From the NCBI GenBank assembly GCA_005217565.1, contig SJCO01000006.1, positions 106,387 through 170,386 of the forward strand: 64,000 nt of DNA, given 5' to 3'. This document shows, piece after piece, positions 34,336 through 43,000 of this stretch. The DNA is from Puteibacter caeruleilacunae. GTDB lineage: Bacteria; Bacteroidota; Bacteroidia; Bacteroidales; Prolixibacteraceae. Numbering within the stretch: the stretch's first letter is position 1; every line of letters begins with the position of its first letter. A program made the translations under genes and the position numbers. Below the pieces are notes generated by a model. It was not told where the DNA came from, did no database searches, and worked only from the letters and a program-made list of their open reading frames with translations.

Positions 34336-34614
34336 ATGAAAAAAGGTTTAATAAGAATAACTGCAGTTGTGTTATTTACAGGAATTACTGTAATGAATTT
34401 TGTTTCAAGTAAAGGTCTAGATACGGGGAATGTTACTGTAGAATCATTGGTTCAACAGGCATCAGCAGATACAGAGGTAAATTCAAAGGATTATCCTTAT
34501 TTAAAGTTGACATATCTTTGTACTTCTTCCGTAGGCTTATCCAGAGCATGTACAAATTCTTTTACATATGATGATTGTGCGGCACCGATTGATTGTTATT
34601 TGAAGTATCAATAA
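34336..34614 (+). CDS. Small NVEALA-like exported peptide 2 (four Cys)
   Basis: A 92-residue peptide with the same plan as peptide 1: MKK start, hydrophobic segment 5-24, spacer, then NVTVESLVQQASAD (32-45), with an AxA-Asp boundary at Ala42-Asp45. The predicted mature part (~48 residues) has four cysteines (62, 72, 81, 87) and aromatic residues (DYPYLKLTYLC), suggesting a small disulfide-stabilised fold, in contrast to the acidic one-Cys peptide 1. It is preceded by element H1 and the odd consensus ribosome site and followed by a hairpin at 34622-34641, so it can be its own small transcript. The next genes encode a propeller and two thioredoxin-like proteins, which suits a disulfide-bearing substrate. 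Confidence 0.6.
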   Translation: MKKGLIRITAVVLFTGITVMNFVSSKGLDTGNVTVESLVQQASADTEVNSKDYPYLKLTYLCTSSVGLSRACTNSFTYDDCAAPIDCYLKYQ

Positions 34615-34621
34615 GAATGTA

Positions 34622-34641
34622 TGGGGCTATTTTTAGCCCCA
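34622..34641 (+). terminator. Hairpin after the second peptide gene
   Basis: TGGGGCTA (34622-34629) pairs perfectly with TAGCCCCA (34634-34641) over a TTTT loop. The following TTAGTAATTT is only weakly T-rich, so it may be a partial terminator that sets a high ratio of peptide transcript to the downstream genes. Confidence 0.55.
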
Positions 34642-34657
34642 TTAGTAATTTAAATGT

Positions 34658-35764
34658 ATGAAGAGTAGTTTGGTATTATTGATAATGTTATTATCTGTTT
34701 TTTTTGTTTGTTGCAGGAATAGTACGGATGAAGAGATATCTAAATTGAAAGTGATAAAGGTTTTTGATAGTCAGAATAAAGCTTTAAGGTTTTCCTCAAT
34801 AGAACTTCTTCCTTTACAAACACTAGATAGCGTATATCTTGGTGATCAACTTGCATTAGAGGAGTATAAAGGTGATTTATTTATTCTAGATAGAATTAGA
34901 GGAACTGTATATCGATTTAGTGAAAAAGGGGAATATGTAAATAATATTGGCCGTCTTGGAAAAGGACCAGAAGAATTCTTGGGAATTAGAGATTTCTTAA
35001 TTTATAATGATACTGTTGAGATATTGTCAGGACTTGGCAAATATTCAACAATTTCAAAGTATCATAAGAACGGAGAATTCATTGGTAAAAAGAAATATGA
35101 CTATGTAGCTATGGCCTTTGACAGATTAGAAAATAAGTATTTTTTCTATATGAGTTATAACAGATTTCATAAATTTAGAATTGAGGTACTGGATTTAAAA
35201 GGAGACGTTTTAGAGTCATATTTTCGAAATAAGTCCTCAGTATTAACTGTTGATGAAGATGTTTTTAGGAGGAATGGTACTGAACTATTCTTTGCTGAAA
35301 GTTTTAACAATGTACTGTATGACTACAAAGATGGGAAAATGATTCCAAAAATGAAGCTTGATTATGGAAGTTTAAATATTCCCAGGAAATTTTTTGAATT
35401 AGATGGAACCAAAGGATTTGAGCTCATAACTAAGCATGGTTTCGGAAATGTTACTGACTATATGAAAACATCTAAGTTGACCTTCATTAATTCAGTTATT
35501 CAATCTACTAAAGAAACATATTTAAGACAGATGATAATTGATAAAAATGGGATTGTAAAAGAGAAGGATGTAAAGTCAGAGAAAGAGTATTATTTTAGGT
35601 ACCCACAGTTGATGAAAAACGATCAGCTTGTATATTTAATGTATCCTAATTATATTATTCAGAACAAAGAAAAGTTTCTTGAATTACCTATCGCAAATCC
35701 TGAAGTTTTAGAAGAAATATCTGAGTTTGATAATCCAATTATTGCCTATTGTAAAATTAAGTAA
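34658..35764 (+). CDS. 6-bladed beta-propeller lipoprotein of the peptide locus (type C)
   Basis: A 368-residue lipoprotein (lipobox-like FFVCC, Cys18 or Cys19) with signature GKGPEEFLGIRDFLI at 101-115. Its closest relative in the window is the copy at 9856: both contain G-[EQ]-F-[IL]-GKK, KGFELITKHGFGNVT (GFELINKHGFANIT in the other), and an FDNPI-IAYCKIK-like end. A propeller of one subtype appears next to a small peptide gene here and in the array elsewhere, which points to a role in sensing or handling an envelope peptide (inference). The stop is 1 bp before the ATG at 35766, so it is coupled to the thioredoxin-like pair. Confidence 0.83.
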   Translation: MKSSLVLLIMLLSVFFVCCRNSTDEEISKLKVIKVFDSQNKALRFSSIELLPLQTLDSVYLGDQLALEEYKGDLFILDRIRGTVYRFSEKGEYVNNIGRLGKGPEEFLGIRDFLIYNDTVEILSGLGKYSTISKYHKNGEFIGKKKYDYVAMAFDRLENKYFFYMSYNRFHKFRIEVLDLKGDVLESYFRNKSSVLTVDEDVFRRNGTELFFAESFNNVLYDYKDGKMIPKMKLDYGSLNIPRKFFELDGTKGFELITKHGFGNVTDYMKTSKLTFINSVIQSTKETYLRQMIIDKNGIVKEKDVKSEKEYYFRYPQLMKNDQLVYLMYPNYIIQNKEKFLELPIANPEVLEEISEFDNPIIAYCKIK

Positions 35765-35765
35765 A

Positions 35766-36323
35766 ATGAGAATTATTTATTCTGTAATAATTATATGTGT
35801 TATTGCCAGTATTGGGTATAATAGGTGGATGATATATGAATTTGAGGAGAATATGAGGCATCGTACAGCACAGTATCAATATGAAATTGACAATTATCAA
35901 CAAAAGAGTAGAATTCAATTAGAGATATTAAATAGTTATAAGCGATTTAAAGAATTAGTAGATGGATTTAGTCTGGATTCAAATGAGATATTATTGTTTG
36001 TTCCAGGAGATGCTTGTTTGAGTTGTGTGTGTAACTATTTTAAAGATATTAATAAGATATGTACTGAATGTTCTATCCAAGTTAATGTGGTTTGTGAATC
36101 TGCTAACTATAGATCTGTAAGAGGATTTTTGGAAGAGAATAAATTTAAACATAAAATAAGTTTGTGTTTAAATGATTATGGAGAAATTTTAATGAATAAT
36201 CTCGATAATCAGTTGCTATTAGTTCTTTGTGGAGAGAAGAAATATCCAATTCCTTTGTTGGATTTAAATATGCTAGATTTAGTTCCGTTTTTGAAGAAGG
36301 ATGATTATGGAAAAGATCAATAA
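35766..36323 (+). CDS. Membrane-anchored thioredoxin-like protein with CLSC motif
   Basis: From the ATG at 35766 the product has 185 residues (an upstream ATG at 35727 lies inside the propeller gene and is rejected). Residues 4-17 form an N-terminal membrane anchor; residues 22-60 are helical; a thioredoxin-like start follows: EILLFVPGDACLSCVCNYF with CLSC at 84-87 in the active-site position. Three more Cys lie within the next 25 residues (CTECSIQVNVVC). The domain would face the periplasm and could reduce, isomerise or relay electrons to disulfides, for example in the four-Cys peptide encoded 1.4 kb upstream (inference). It overlaps the next gene by 23 bp. Confidence 0.68.
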   Translation: MRIIYSVIIICVIASIGYNRWMIYEFEENMRHRTAQYQYEIDNYQQKSRIQLEILNSYKRFKELVDGFSLDSNEILLFVPGDACLSCVCNYFKDINKICTECSIQVNVVCESANYRSVRGFLEENKFKHKISLCLNDYGEILMNNLDNQLLLVLCGEKKYPIPLLDLNMLDLVPFLKKDDYGKDQ

Positions 36324-36798
36324 AATTGTTGCATTTTGTGTTTTGAGCTTTGTTGTTTTATTTGGAGTGTGGCAATTTAAATTTAGCTCAGGTAAGAAAT
36401 ATAATTTACCTGAAGAAGTAGAATTACTATCTATTTCAGATAAGATTTATTTAAAAGAAAAATATTTTGATAATAGCCCTAAGGTAGTTGTCTATTTGTA
36501 TGATGATTGTATGCATTTGCTACAGCTCTGGAAACCTTATATTGAGAAATATTCTGATATTAGATTCGTTTTTTATATTAATTCAGTAAAAAAGGATAAG
36601 ATTAGAGAACAATTAAGGTACTATAAGTTTAAATATCCTGTTTTTTGGGATTCAAAAGGGCAATTTGCAAAAAGCAATAGTTTACCAAAAGAGATTGCAT
36701 TTATTTCTTACATTTTAAATGGTGATGATGAGTTAATATCAACTAGAAATCCTACGTACGGGGACTATGAAGTGTATTTAAAACAGGTGTTGGATTAA
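36301..36798 (+). CDS. Membrane-anchored thioredoxin-fold protein with a single active-site Cys
   Basis: A 165-residue protein; ATG at 36301 or 36307 (both inside the end of the preceding gene, so translation is coupled). N-terminal membrane helix at about 8-25. The thioredoxin-like strand KVVVYLYDDC leads to Cys70 followed by MHL, so only the first Cys of the CxxC motif remains; such monothiol forms usually bind mixed disulfides or have lost oxidoreductase activity. The C-terminal half (YPVFWDSKGQFAKSNSLPKEIAFISYIL) has the cis-Pro position and strand order of TlpA/redoxin proteins. Together with the CLSC protein it may form a working pair. A 217-bp gap follows. Confidence 0.62.
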   Translation: MIMEKINKIVAFCVLSFVVLFGVWQFKFSSGKKYNLPEEVELLSISDKIYLKEKYFDNSPKVVVYLYDDCMHLLQLWKPYIEKYSDIRFVFYINSVKKDKIREQLRYYKFKYPVFWDSKGQFAKSNSLPKEIAFISYILNGDDELISTRNPTYGDYEVYLKQVLD

Positions 36799-36891
36799 AT
36801 TAATAGTATTGGTCTTATAGCGATCTGAATAATTAAAATGCTTTGTGATCTTGCAAAAATTATTGATTGTGTAGTGTCTTCGAGTTTGATA

Positions 36892-36981
36892 ATGAGCCCG
36901 TTGTTATTGCTTAAGTGTATTGATGAAGGCCGTGAGCATCGTATTTTTACTTATGAAGATGGAGAACAGGTTTGGTGGTAG
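36892..36981 (+). pseudogene. Remnant of the 3' end of a second transglutaminase-like gene
   Basis: From 36901 the frame reads LLLLKCIDEGREHRIF, then TYEDGEQVWW and a stop at 36979-36981. The C terminus of the protein at 29793 reads LLLLKCIDEGRENRIF, then KYVEGCQKWL and a stop. The match ends abruptly upstream of about 36892, and no start or upstream coding sequence remains. This is a fragment of a deleted paralogue, so a second transglutaminase-like gene once stood just upstream of the DUF1573 gene. Confidence 0.8.
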
Positions 36982-37015
36982 GTTATCATGTAATTGAATT
37001 AATGAAATTATAGTA

Positions 37016-37414
37016 ATGAGAATGCTGATATTAATTGGTTGTTTTTTATTGTGTCTGAGCTGTACTTATCAGCCGGTGAAAAATGATGCTCAGGTAAAAT
37101 TTGCCAGTGGTGAATATGACTTTCACCATCTTAAGATGAAGGATAAAGCGGAGTGTGAGTTTGAGTTTTCAAATGTTGGAGAGTCGCTATTGGTGATCTA
37201 TGATGTGAAAACAACGTGTGGGTGCACTGTGCCTGATTGGAATAAAAAACCCATTGTTCCCGGGAAAAAGGGAGCAATAAAGATTAAGTATGATACAGAT
37301 CATCCTGGAAAATTTAGAAAGACAATTACGGTGTACTACAATGGGAAGGATTCTCCAAAGAAGTTGGTTGTTAGAGGGATTGTTGATTTTCCAAAGGATG
37401 AGGAGCAATTTTAG
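37016..37414 (+). CDS. DUF1573 lipoprotein
   Basis: A 132-residue lipoprotein (lipobox LCLSC, Cys16). The DUF1573 hallmark KTTCGCTVPDW is at about residues 62-72, inside an immunoglobulin-like beta fold (AECEFEFSNVGESLLVIYDV before it, then GKKGAIKIKYDTDHPGKFRKTITVYYN). DUF1573 proteins are ubiquitous in Bacteroidota envelopes; the paired Cys around Gly may bind metal or exchange thiols, but no reaction is established. It is 35 bp after the transglutaminase remnant and 19 bp before the signal peptidase gene, so it probably shares a transcript with the latter. Confidence 0.85.
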   Translation: MRMLILIGCFLLCLSCTYQPVKNDAQVKFASGEYDFHHLKMKDKAECEFEFSNVGESLLVIYDVKTTCGCTVPDWNKKPIVPGKKGAIKIKYDTDHPGKFRKTITVYYNGKDSPKKLVVRGIVDFPKDEEQF

Positions 37415-37433
37415 TTAAGGTTTCAATTATACT

Positions 37434-38609
37434 ATGAATAAAAGAAAGATCAATATTATCTTGTTTTTGGCAGTCGCAATATTTGTTGGGGTATTTGGGC
37501 TTTGGTGGTTGACGCTGGGGATTGGATTAATTTGCTTTGTTTATTGGTTGAGTACATCACAATGGCGATGGATTGGCTGGATAAAGCGTAAAACGTGGTG
37601 TTGGGCTCCAATTACTTTGGTTAGTGTGTTTTTATTTGCTATTGCTGTTCGGTTGTTTATGATTGAGATTTATAGCATTCCCAGTGGCTCAATGGAGGAT
37701 ACACTACTTATAGGTGATAAAATTGTTGTGAGTAAGTTGAATTACGGCCCTCGTTTACCACAGTCTCCTTTTGAAATTCCATGGATAAATGTGTTATTCT
37801 ATTTCAATCAGGAAGCACGGGCTAAGATTAATGATAAATGGTGGGATTATGATCGCCTGACAGGGGCCAATAGGATTGCCCATAATGATGTAGTTGTTTT
37901 TAATTTCCCTGATAATGAGAAGGAGTTTTTCATCAAACGCTGTGTGGGACTTCCGGGCGATTCCTTAATTATTAGTGAGGGGAAGGTTCAGCTTGGAGGT
38001 GAGGTGGTTGAGGAAACTGATTTTGTGAAGCATAACTATCGTGTGCACAGTCATCAGTTTAGGAAATTGTTTGATGCGATGGATTCATTGAGTATTGTTT
38101 CTTTTGGTGGCTTTCAACGCAATAGGGAGCCTTATCGGGTGATGAGTTTTAATAAAGCTCAAGCTTCAAAGTTGACTGAGTTAGAATGTTTGGATAGTAT
38201 CTGTATTGCAACAACAAAACCTGATTCTGTCTCTCATGCTTTCCCTTGGAATAATCAGTTGAAATGGACGATGGATTATTATGGAGGGGTAAAGATTCCT
38301 TCTCGAGGTATGTGTATTGACCTGAAAGGAGAGGATCGGATTTTGTATCATAAGGTGCTTACCAGATTTGAAGGTTTGAGGTGGGATAAGGATCTTAAGG
38401 TGTATTTGAAGTCTGACGAGGTGGTAACTTCTCATGTATTCCGACAGGATTACTATTTTATGATGGGAGATAACCGCCACAATAGTGCTGATTCAAGAGT
38501 TTGGGGTTTTGTTCCAGAAGAGTATATAGTTGGAAAGGCTGTGATGGTATTATTCTCGAATGGTTATGACGGTGTGCGCTGGGAACGTTCGTTAAAATGG
38601 ATAAATTGA
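37434..38609 (+). CDS. lepB: Signal peptidase I (S26 family)
   Basis: A 391-residue integral membrane protease that removes Sec signal peptides on the periplasmic side. Two or three N-terminal membrane segments (about 6-24, 26-39 and 58-78) precede the catalytic box IPSGSMEDTLLIGD with nucleophile Ser86. The Lys general base is in FFIKRCVGLPGD (Lys168), and the terminal box MMGDNRHNSADSRVWGFVP is complete. About 190 residues between the Lys box and the terminal box make a long insertion, common in Bacteroidota enzymes. It is next to DUF1573 and downstream of two small peptides with odd AxA-Asp boundaries, so it may be a dedicated paralogue instead of the housekeeping enzyme; this cannot be decided from the window. 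Confidence 0.9.
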   Translation: MNKRKINIILFLAVAIFVGVFGLWWLTLGIGLICFVYWLSTSQWRWIGWIKRKTWCWAPITLVSVFLFAIAVRLFMIEIYSIPSGSMEDTLLIGDKIVVSKLNYGPRLPQSPFEIPWINVLFYFNQEARAKINDKWWDYDRLTGANRIAHNDVVVFNFPDNEKEFFIKRCVGLPGDSLIISEGKVQLGGEVVEETDFVKHNYRVHSHQFRKLFDAMDSLSIVSFGGFQRNREPYRVMSFNKAQASKLTELECLDSICIATTKPDSVSHAFPWNNQLKWTMDYYGGVKIPSRGMCIDLKGEDRILYHKVLTRFEGLRWDKDLKVYLKSDEVVTSHVFRQDYYFMMGDNRHNSADSRVWGFVPEEYIVGKAVMVLFSNGYDGVRWERSLKWIN

Positions 38610-38855
38610 TTCTTCATGAAATTCGACTTTTATTAGAAACCTGTTCTACAACATATATATTCTTGTCCTATTTCGGGCTTGCTTTTTGACTTAGATATGG
38701 AATACTGTTGGTATTTCTGAAATTGTGTGAGTTGTCAGTGTGTCTGATGTATAGTGAGTTGAAAATAGGGGGTAATGTGTTAATATATCTTAAAACCCTT
38801 GAAATCATAATATGTATTTACTAAATTTAGTTTCTCTAAAAAATCATAACAACCA

Positions 38856-39926
38856 ATGAAACAATATTTATCTCCGTTGCTTATCGTACTGGCAATTGCA
38901 TGTACACCATCGCAATCGAATGAAAAGACCGAAGTTGATAAGCAACACTACACTGTTGAACGTAATCCTGTTGATACCATCATTCTTCGTTCTACCTCGT
39001 TTCAAAAAGAATTAGTGAGTAATGGAAAGTTAAAAGCTTTGCGCAAGAGCGTGCTGAAGTTTAGAGTAGGTGATGAACTTGAGAAGATTTGTGTGAAAAA
39101 TGGTGATCGGATTCAGAAAGGTACTACTATCGCTTCGCTTAATCCATTTGCCCAGCAACAACGCCTTACGAAAGCAAAAAATAGTCTGGAACAGGCGAAG
39201 CTTGAATTGCGCAATAAGCTGATTGGTCAACGCTATGATGTGGGGATGGATAATATACCTGAGCAAATATTGAATGTGGCTTTGATTCGCTCTGGTTATA
39301 AAAATGCAGAAGAGGAATTGAAGAGTGCTCAACATGATTTTAATGGAATAGAATTGAAGGCTCCATTTACTGGAAAAGTGGCTAACCTGAAGCATAAAAC
39401 TTACGAAAAAGTGAATGGGGGAGAGGATTTTTGTACGTTGATTGATGACTCTGAGTTTGAAGTGGAGTTTACTATTCTGGAGAATGAATTGTCGGAATTG
39501 CGCATTGGTCAGGAGGCTAAGGTGATTCCTTATTCGGGGAAAGATGATCATATCTTTAGGGGTGTGATCTCTGAGATAAATCCTGTGGTTGAGGAGAATG
39601 GTTTGATTAAGGCTAAAGCACGTATTAAAAATCCTGGTGAGTTGATGGAGGGGATGAATGTGAAGGTGCTGGTTGAGAATGAGATTAAGGATGTATTGGT
39701 GGTGCCGAAATCGGCAATTGTACTGCGTCAGAATTATGAGGTGTTGTTTAAGTGTAAGGGTGATACGCTGGCTTGGTGGACTTATGTGAAAACGGGTTAT
39801 GAAAATAGTACCCAGTATACTGTTGGTGCTCATCCTGATAAGGGTGGCCGACTGCAAGCTGGTGATACGATTATTGTTTCAGGTAACCTGAATCTGGCAC
39901 ACGAATCAAAGGTGGAAATAAGATAA
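38856..39926 (+). CDS. RND efflux periplasmic adaptor (HlyD/MFP) lipoprotein
   Basis: A 356-residue lipoprotein (lipobox LAIAC, Cys16) of the membrane-fusion family that links an RND pump to an outer-membrane channel. After the signal come the first lipoyl half (VLKFRVGDELEKICVKNGDRIQKGTTIASL), a helical hairpin (QRLTKAKNSLEQAKLELRNK), the second lipoyl half (IELKAPFTGKVANL), then the beta-barrel and membrane-proximal domains (GMNVKVLVENE, VVPKSAIVLRQ). 246 bp separate it from the signal peptidase gene, so it starts a new unit with the two permeases. Substrate unknown. Confidence 0.9.
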   Translation: MKQYLSPLLIVLAIACTPSQSNEKTEVDKQHYTVERNPVDTIILRSTSFQKELVSNGKLKALRKSVLKFRVGDELEKICVKNGDRIQKGTTIASLNPFAQQQRLTKAKNSLEQAKLELRNKLIGQRYDVGMDNIPEQILNVALIRSGYKNAEEELKSAQHDFNGIELKAPFTGKVANLKHKTYEKVNGGEDFCTLIDDSEFEVEFTILENELSELRIGQEAKVIPYSGKDDHIFRGVISEINPVVEENGLIKAKARIKNPGELMEGMNVKVLVENEIKDVLVVPKSAIVLRQNYEVLFKCKGDTLAWWTYVKTGYENSTQYTVGAHPDKGGRLQAGDTIIVSGNLNLAHESKVEIR

Positions 39927-39967
39927 GATTTAAGACTCTAGGAGGGAATAAAGAGAATCATAAATTA

Positions 39968-40017
39968 AATAACACTTCAGTGTTATTCTTTGTGATCCTC
40001 TGTGTTCTCTGTGGTTA
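39968..40017. repeat. Small hairpin plus dispersed GTGTTCTCTGTGG-type repeat
   Basis: AATAACACT / AGTGTTATT (39968-39976 / 39979-39987) is followed by a stretch reading CTTTGTGATCCTCTGTG then TTCTCTGTGGTTA. This TGTG-TCTCTGTGG phrase resembles a short repeat I associate with many Bacteroidota intergenic regions. It lies between the adaptor and the first RND permease. Confidence 0.4.
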
Positions 40018-40051
40018 GAAATATGAGTCTGTGGTTTATAATTAGGAAACT

Positions 40052-43000
40052 ATGGTTGATTTTTTGATTAAGCGGCCGATTGCTGTTACCATGACCTTTA
40101 TCGCAATATTGGTCCTCGGTATTGTGGCTGCTACACGTATACCGGTATCGTTGATGCCGGACATTGATATCCCGGAAATTACTGTTCAGGTAAGTGCTCA
40201 GAATACCTCGGCCCGTGAGCTTGAAAATACAGTGGTGCGATCGCTGCGTCAGCAATTGATGCAGGTGGCGCATATGGAGGATATTAATAGTGAGACACAC
40301 GATGGTAGTGGCTTGATTCATATGAAATTTGAGTATGGCACCGATGTGGATTTTGCCTTTGTTGAGGTGAATGAAAAGATCGATAGAGCCATGAATTATC
40401 TTCCCCGCTCGGTTGAGCGTCCCCGCGTGATTAAGGCTAGTGCCACCGATATCCCTGTGTTTTACTTGAATATGACGTTGAAAGGTGCAGGAAGAGCAGA
40501 ACAGAGTGCACGGAATAAGAATACTGGGAGTACCGAAAATGGGGCTGGAGACTTGTTTCCTGTGTCGCAGAAGTTTGTTGAGCTGAGTAGCTTTGCTGGT
40601 AATGTTATTCGCAAGCGCATTGAACAGTTACCTGAGGTGGCCTTGGTAGATATCAGTGGTCAGGTGTTTCCTGAATTGTTGATCTTGCCTGATATGCAAA
40701 AGCTTGATGCGCTGGGATTGAGTCTTGGCCATTTGGAGCAGGCAATTAAAGGTGCTAATATTAATTTGGGTAACCTGCTGATTCGCGATGGTCAGTATCA
40801 GTATAATATTCGCTTTGCTTCTACATTGAATGATCTACGCGATTTGGAGAATCTGTATTTGAAGGTGGATGAGCGATTGGTACAGTTGAAAGATATTGCG
40901 CAGGTGGTGAGGCATCCACAAAAACGAAAAGGATTGGTTACATCGAATGGTAAAGATGCACTGACCTTGGCTGTGATTAAGCAATCGGATGCCCGAATGA
41001 AGGACTTGAAGAGTAAGCTGAATGACTTGATGGGCCATTTCAGAGAGGATTACCCTCACATCGATTTTAATATTACACGTGATCAGACCAGGTTGCTTGA
41101 TTACTCAATTTCGAATCTGGGGCAAACATTGATATATGGTGCTTTGCTGGCGTTTATGATCATGTTTTTCTTTTTGCGCGATTTTAAATCGCCATTGCTT
41201 ATTGGAATCACTATCCCTACATCATTGGTAATATCATTGTTGTTTTTTCACCTGATTGGGATTTCTATAAATATCATCTCGTTGTCGGGATTAGTGCTAG
41301 GTATTGGAATGATGATTGATAACTCAATTATTGTGATTGACAACATTACACAGCACTGGGATCGGCGTCGAGGTCGGGAGTCGGATGAAGAGTTGTTGGA
41401 TGGTTCTTGTGTATCAGGAACAAATGAGGTGTTTCGTCCGATGCTGAGTTCGGTGCTGACCACCTGTGCGGTGTTTATTCCGCTGATTTTTATTAGCGGT
41501 ATCTCGGGAGCGTTGTTTTATGACCAGGCTATGGCGATTACCATTGGTTTGTTGGTGTCGCTGATTGTTTCAATTACGTTGTTGCCTGTGTATTATCGTT
41601 TGTTTTACAAGCGTAATGAGAAACCTCGCAGTAGTAAGTGGCTGCAGAAGATTAACTCTATCGATTATGAGGCTGCTTATGAAAAGGGTTTTCGTTTTAC
41701 AATGCGTAACCAGCGTACTATGTGGGGTGTATTCATTTTGATGTTGGTGGCCGCTGGTGTACTTTATCAGATGTTGGATAAGAGCAGGTTGCCTGCTATT
41801 ACTCAGGATGAGGTACTAGTAGGTATCGACTGGAATGAGAAGATTCATGTTGATGAGAACCAGAAACGCTGTGGGGAGATTCTGGGTGAGGTAAATGGAA
41901 GCCTGGTGCAGTCGACTTGCATGGTTGGAGAGCAGCAGTTTATCTTGTCGCATAGTGATGAGGCTATGGCTTCGGAGGCTTATATTTATTTGAAGGCTAA
42001 ATCTCCTGCTGCCCTTGATTCTGTAATTCAGGTGCTGGATGGGGAATTGAAGAGTCGCTATAAGGAAGCTAACTTTAAATTCTCGGAAGCTGGTAATATC
42101 TTCTCGTTGTTGTTCTCCGATGATGAGCCACCACTGGTAGCACGATTGAGGGCTACTGATGATTTTGGTGCGGCGTATAATCATCATCTTGATAAAACAT
42201 TAAAGGATATCAGACAGACCTTACCGGAGTATTATATTCAGCCTATCAAATGGCAGGAAAATATGGTGTTGAATACCAATAGGGAAAAACTGCTGACTTA
42301 CAATGTGAGTTTTAGTGAGGTGTACCGGGCGTTGAAAAGTGCTTTCAATAGTAATGAGGTGATGCTGATTACCCAGAATAATACATTCTTACCTGTGATT
42401 TTAGGTAATAAACCTTTGTTAATATCTGAGATCATCAATGAATTGATGGTGCACAATAACAAAGGGGAAGAGATTCCGCTGAGGAACCTGGTGAGTGAGA
42501 CTGCCGATAGAGATCTGAAGTCGTTTGTTGCTGGTCAGGAGGGTGTGTATTATCCTGTGATCTTTCAGATTAATGAGAATCAGGTGGAAAGTTTGCGGAC
42601 TAAGATTCGCTCTACCTTAGGTAAAGATCGCTTCTTTGAGGCGGGCTTTAGTGGAAGTATCTTTTCAAATCGGGAGATGGTGAAGGAGTTGAGTCTGATT
42701 ATGTTGATATCGCTATTGTTGCTTTATTTTATTCTGGCTTCTCAGTTTGAATCGCTTGCTCTTCCTGTTATCGTATTACTCGAAGTGCCTATCGATATAT
42801 TTGGAGCATTCTTGATGCTTAAACTTTTTGGTGGTGGTATTAATTTGATGTCGCTTATTGGTATTATCGTAATGAGTGGTATTATTATTAATGATTCTAT
42901 TCTGAAGATTGATACGGCTAATCAGTTGTACCGTAACGGTAATTCTTTATTACGTTCATTGGCTACGGCCGGACAGCGAAGATTGAAGCCGATACTGATG

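Noticed and set aside
31960..34614. Class II bacteriocin with double-glycine leader
   Set aside because: Neither peptide has a GG/GA leader end, and no peptidase-containing C39 ABC transporter is nearby; the NVEALA-like reading fits better.
39030..39857. 275-codon open frame on the minus strand
   Set aside because: It lies fully inside the HlyD adaptor gene on the other strand; the predicted protein is low in Gly/Asp and rich in His, Ile, Leu and Gln with no domain, as expected of a shadow frame.
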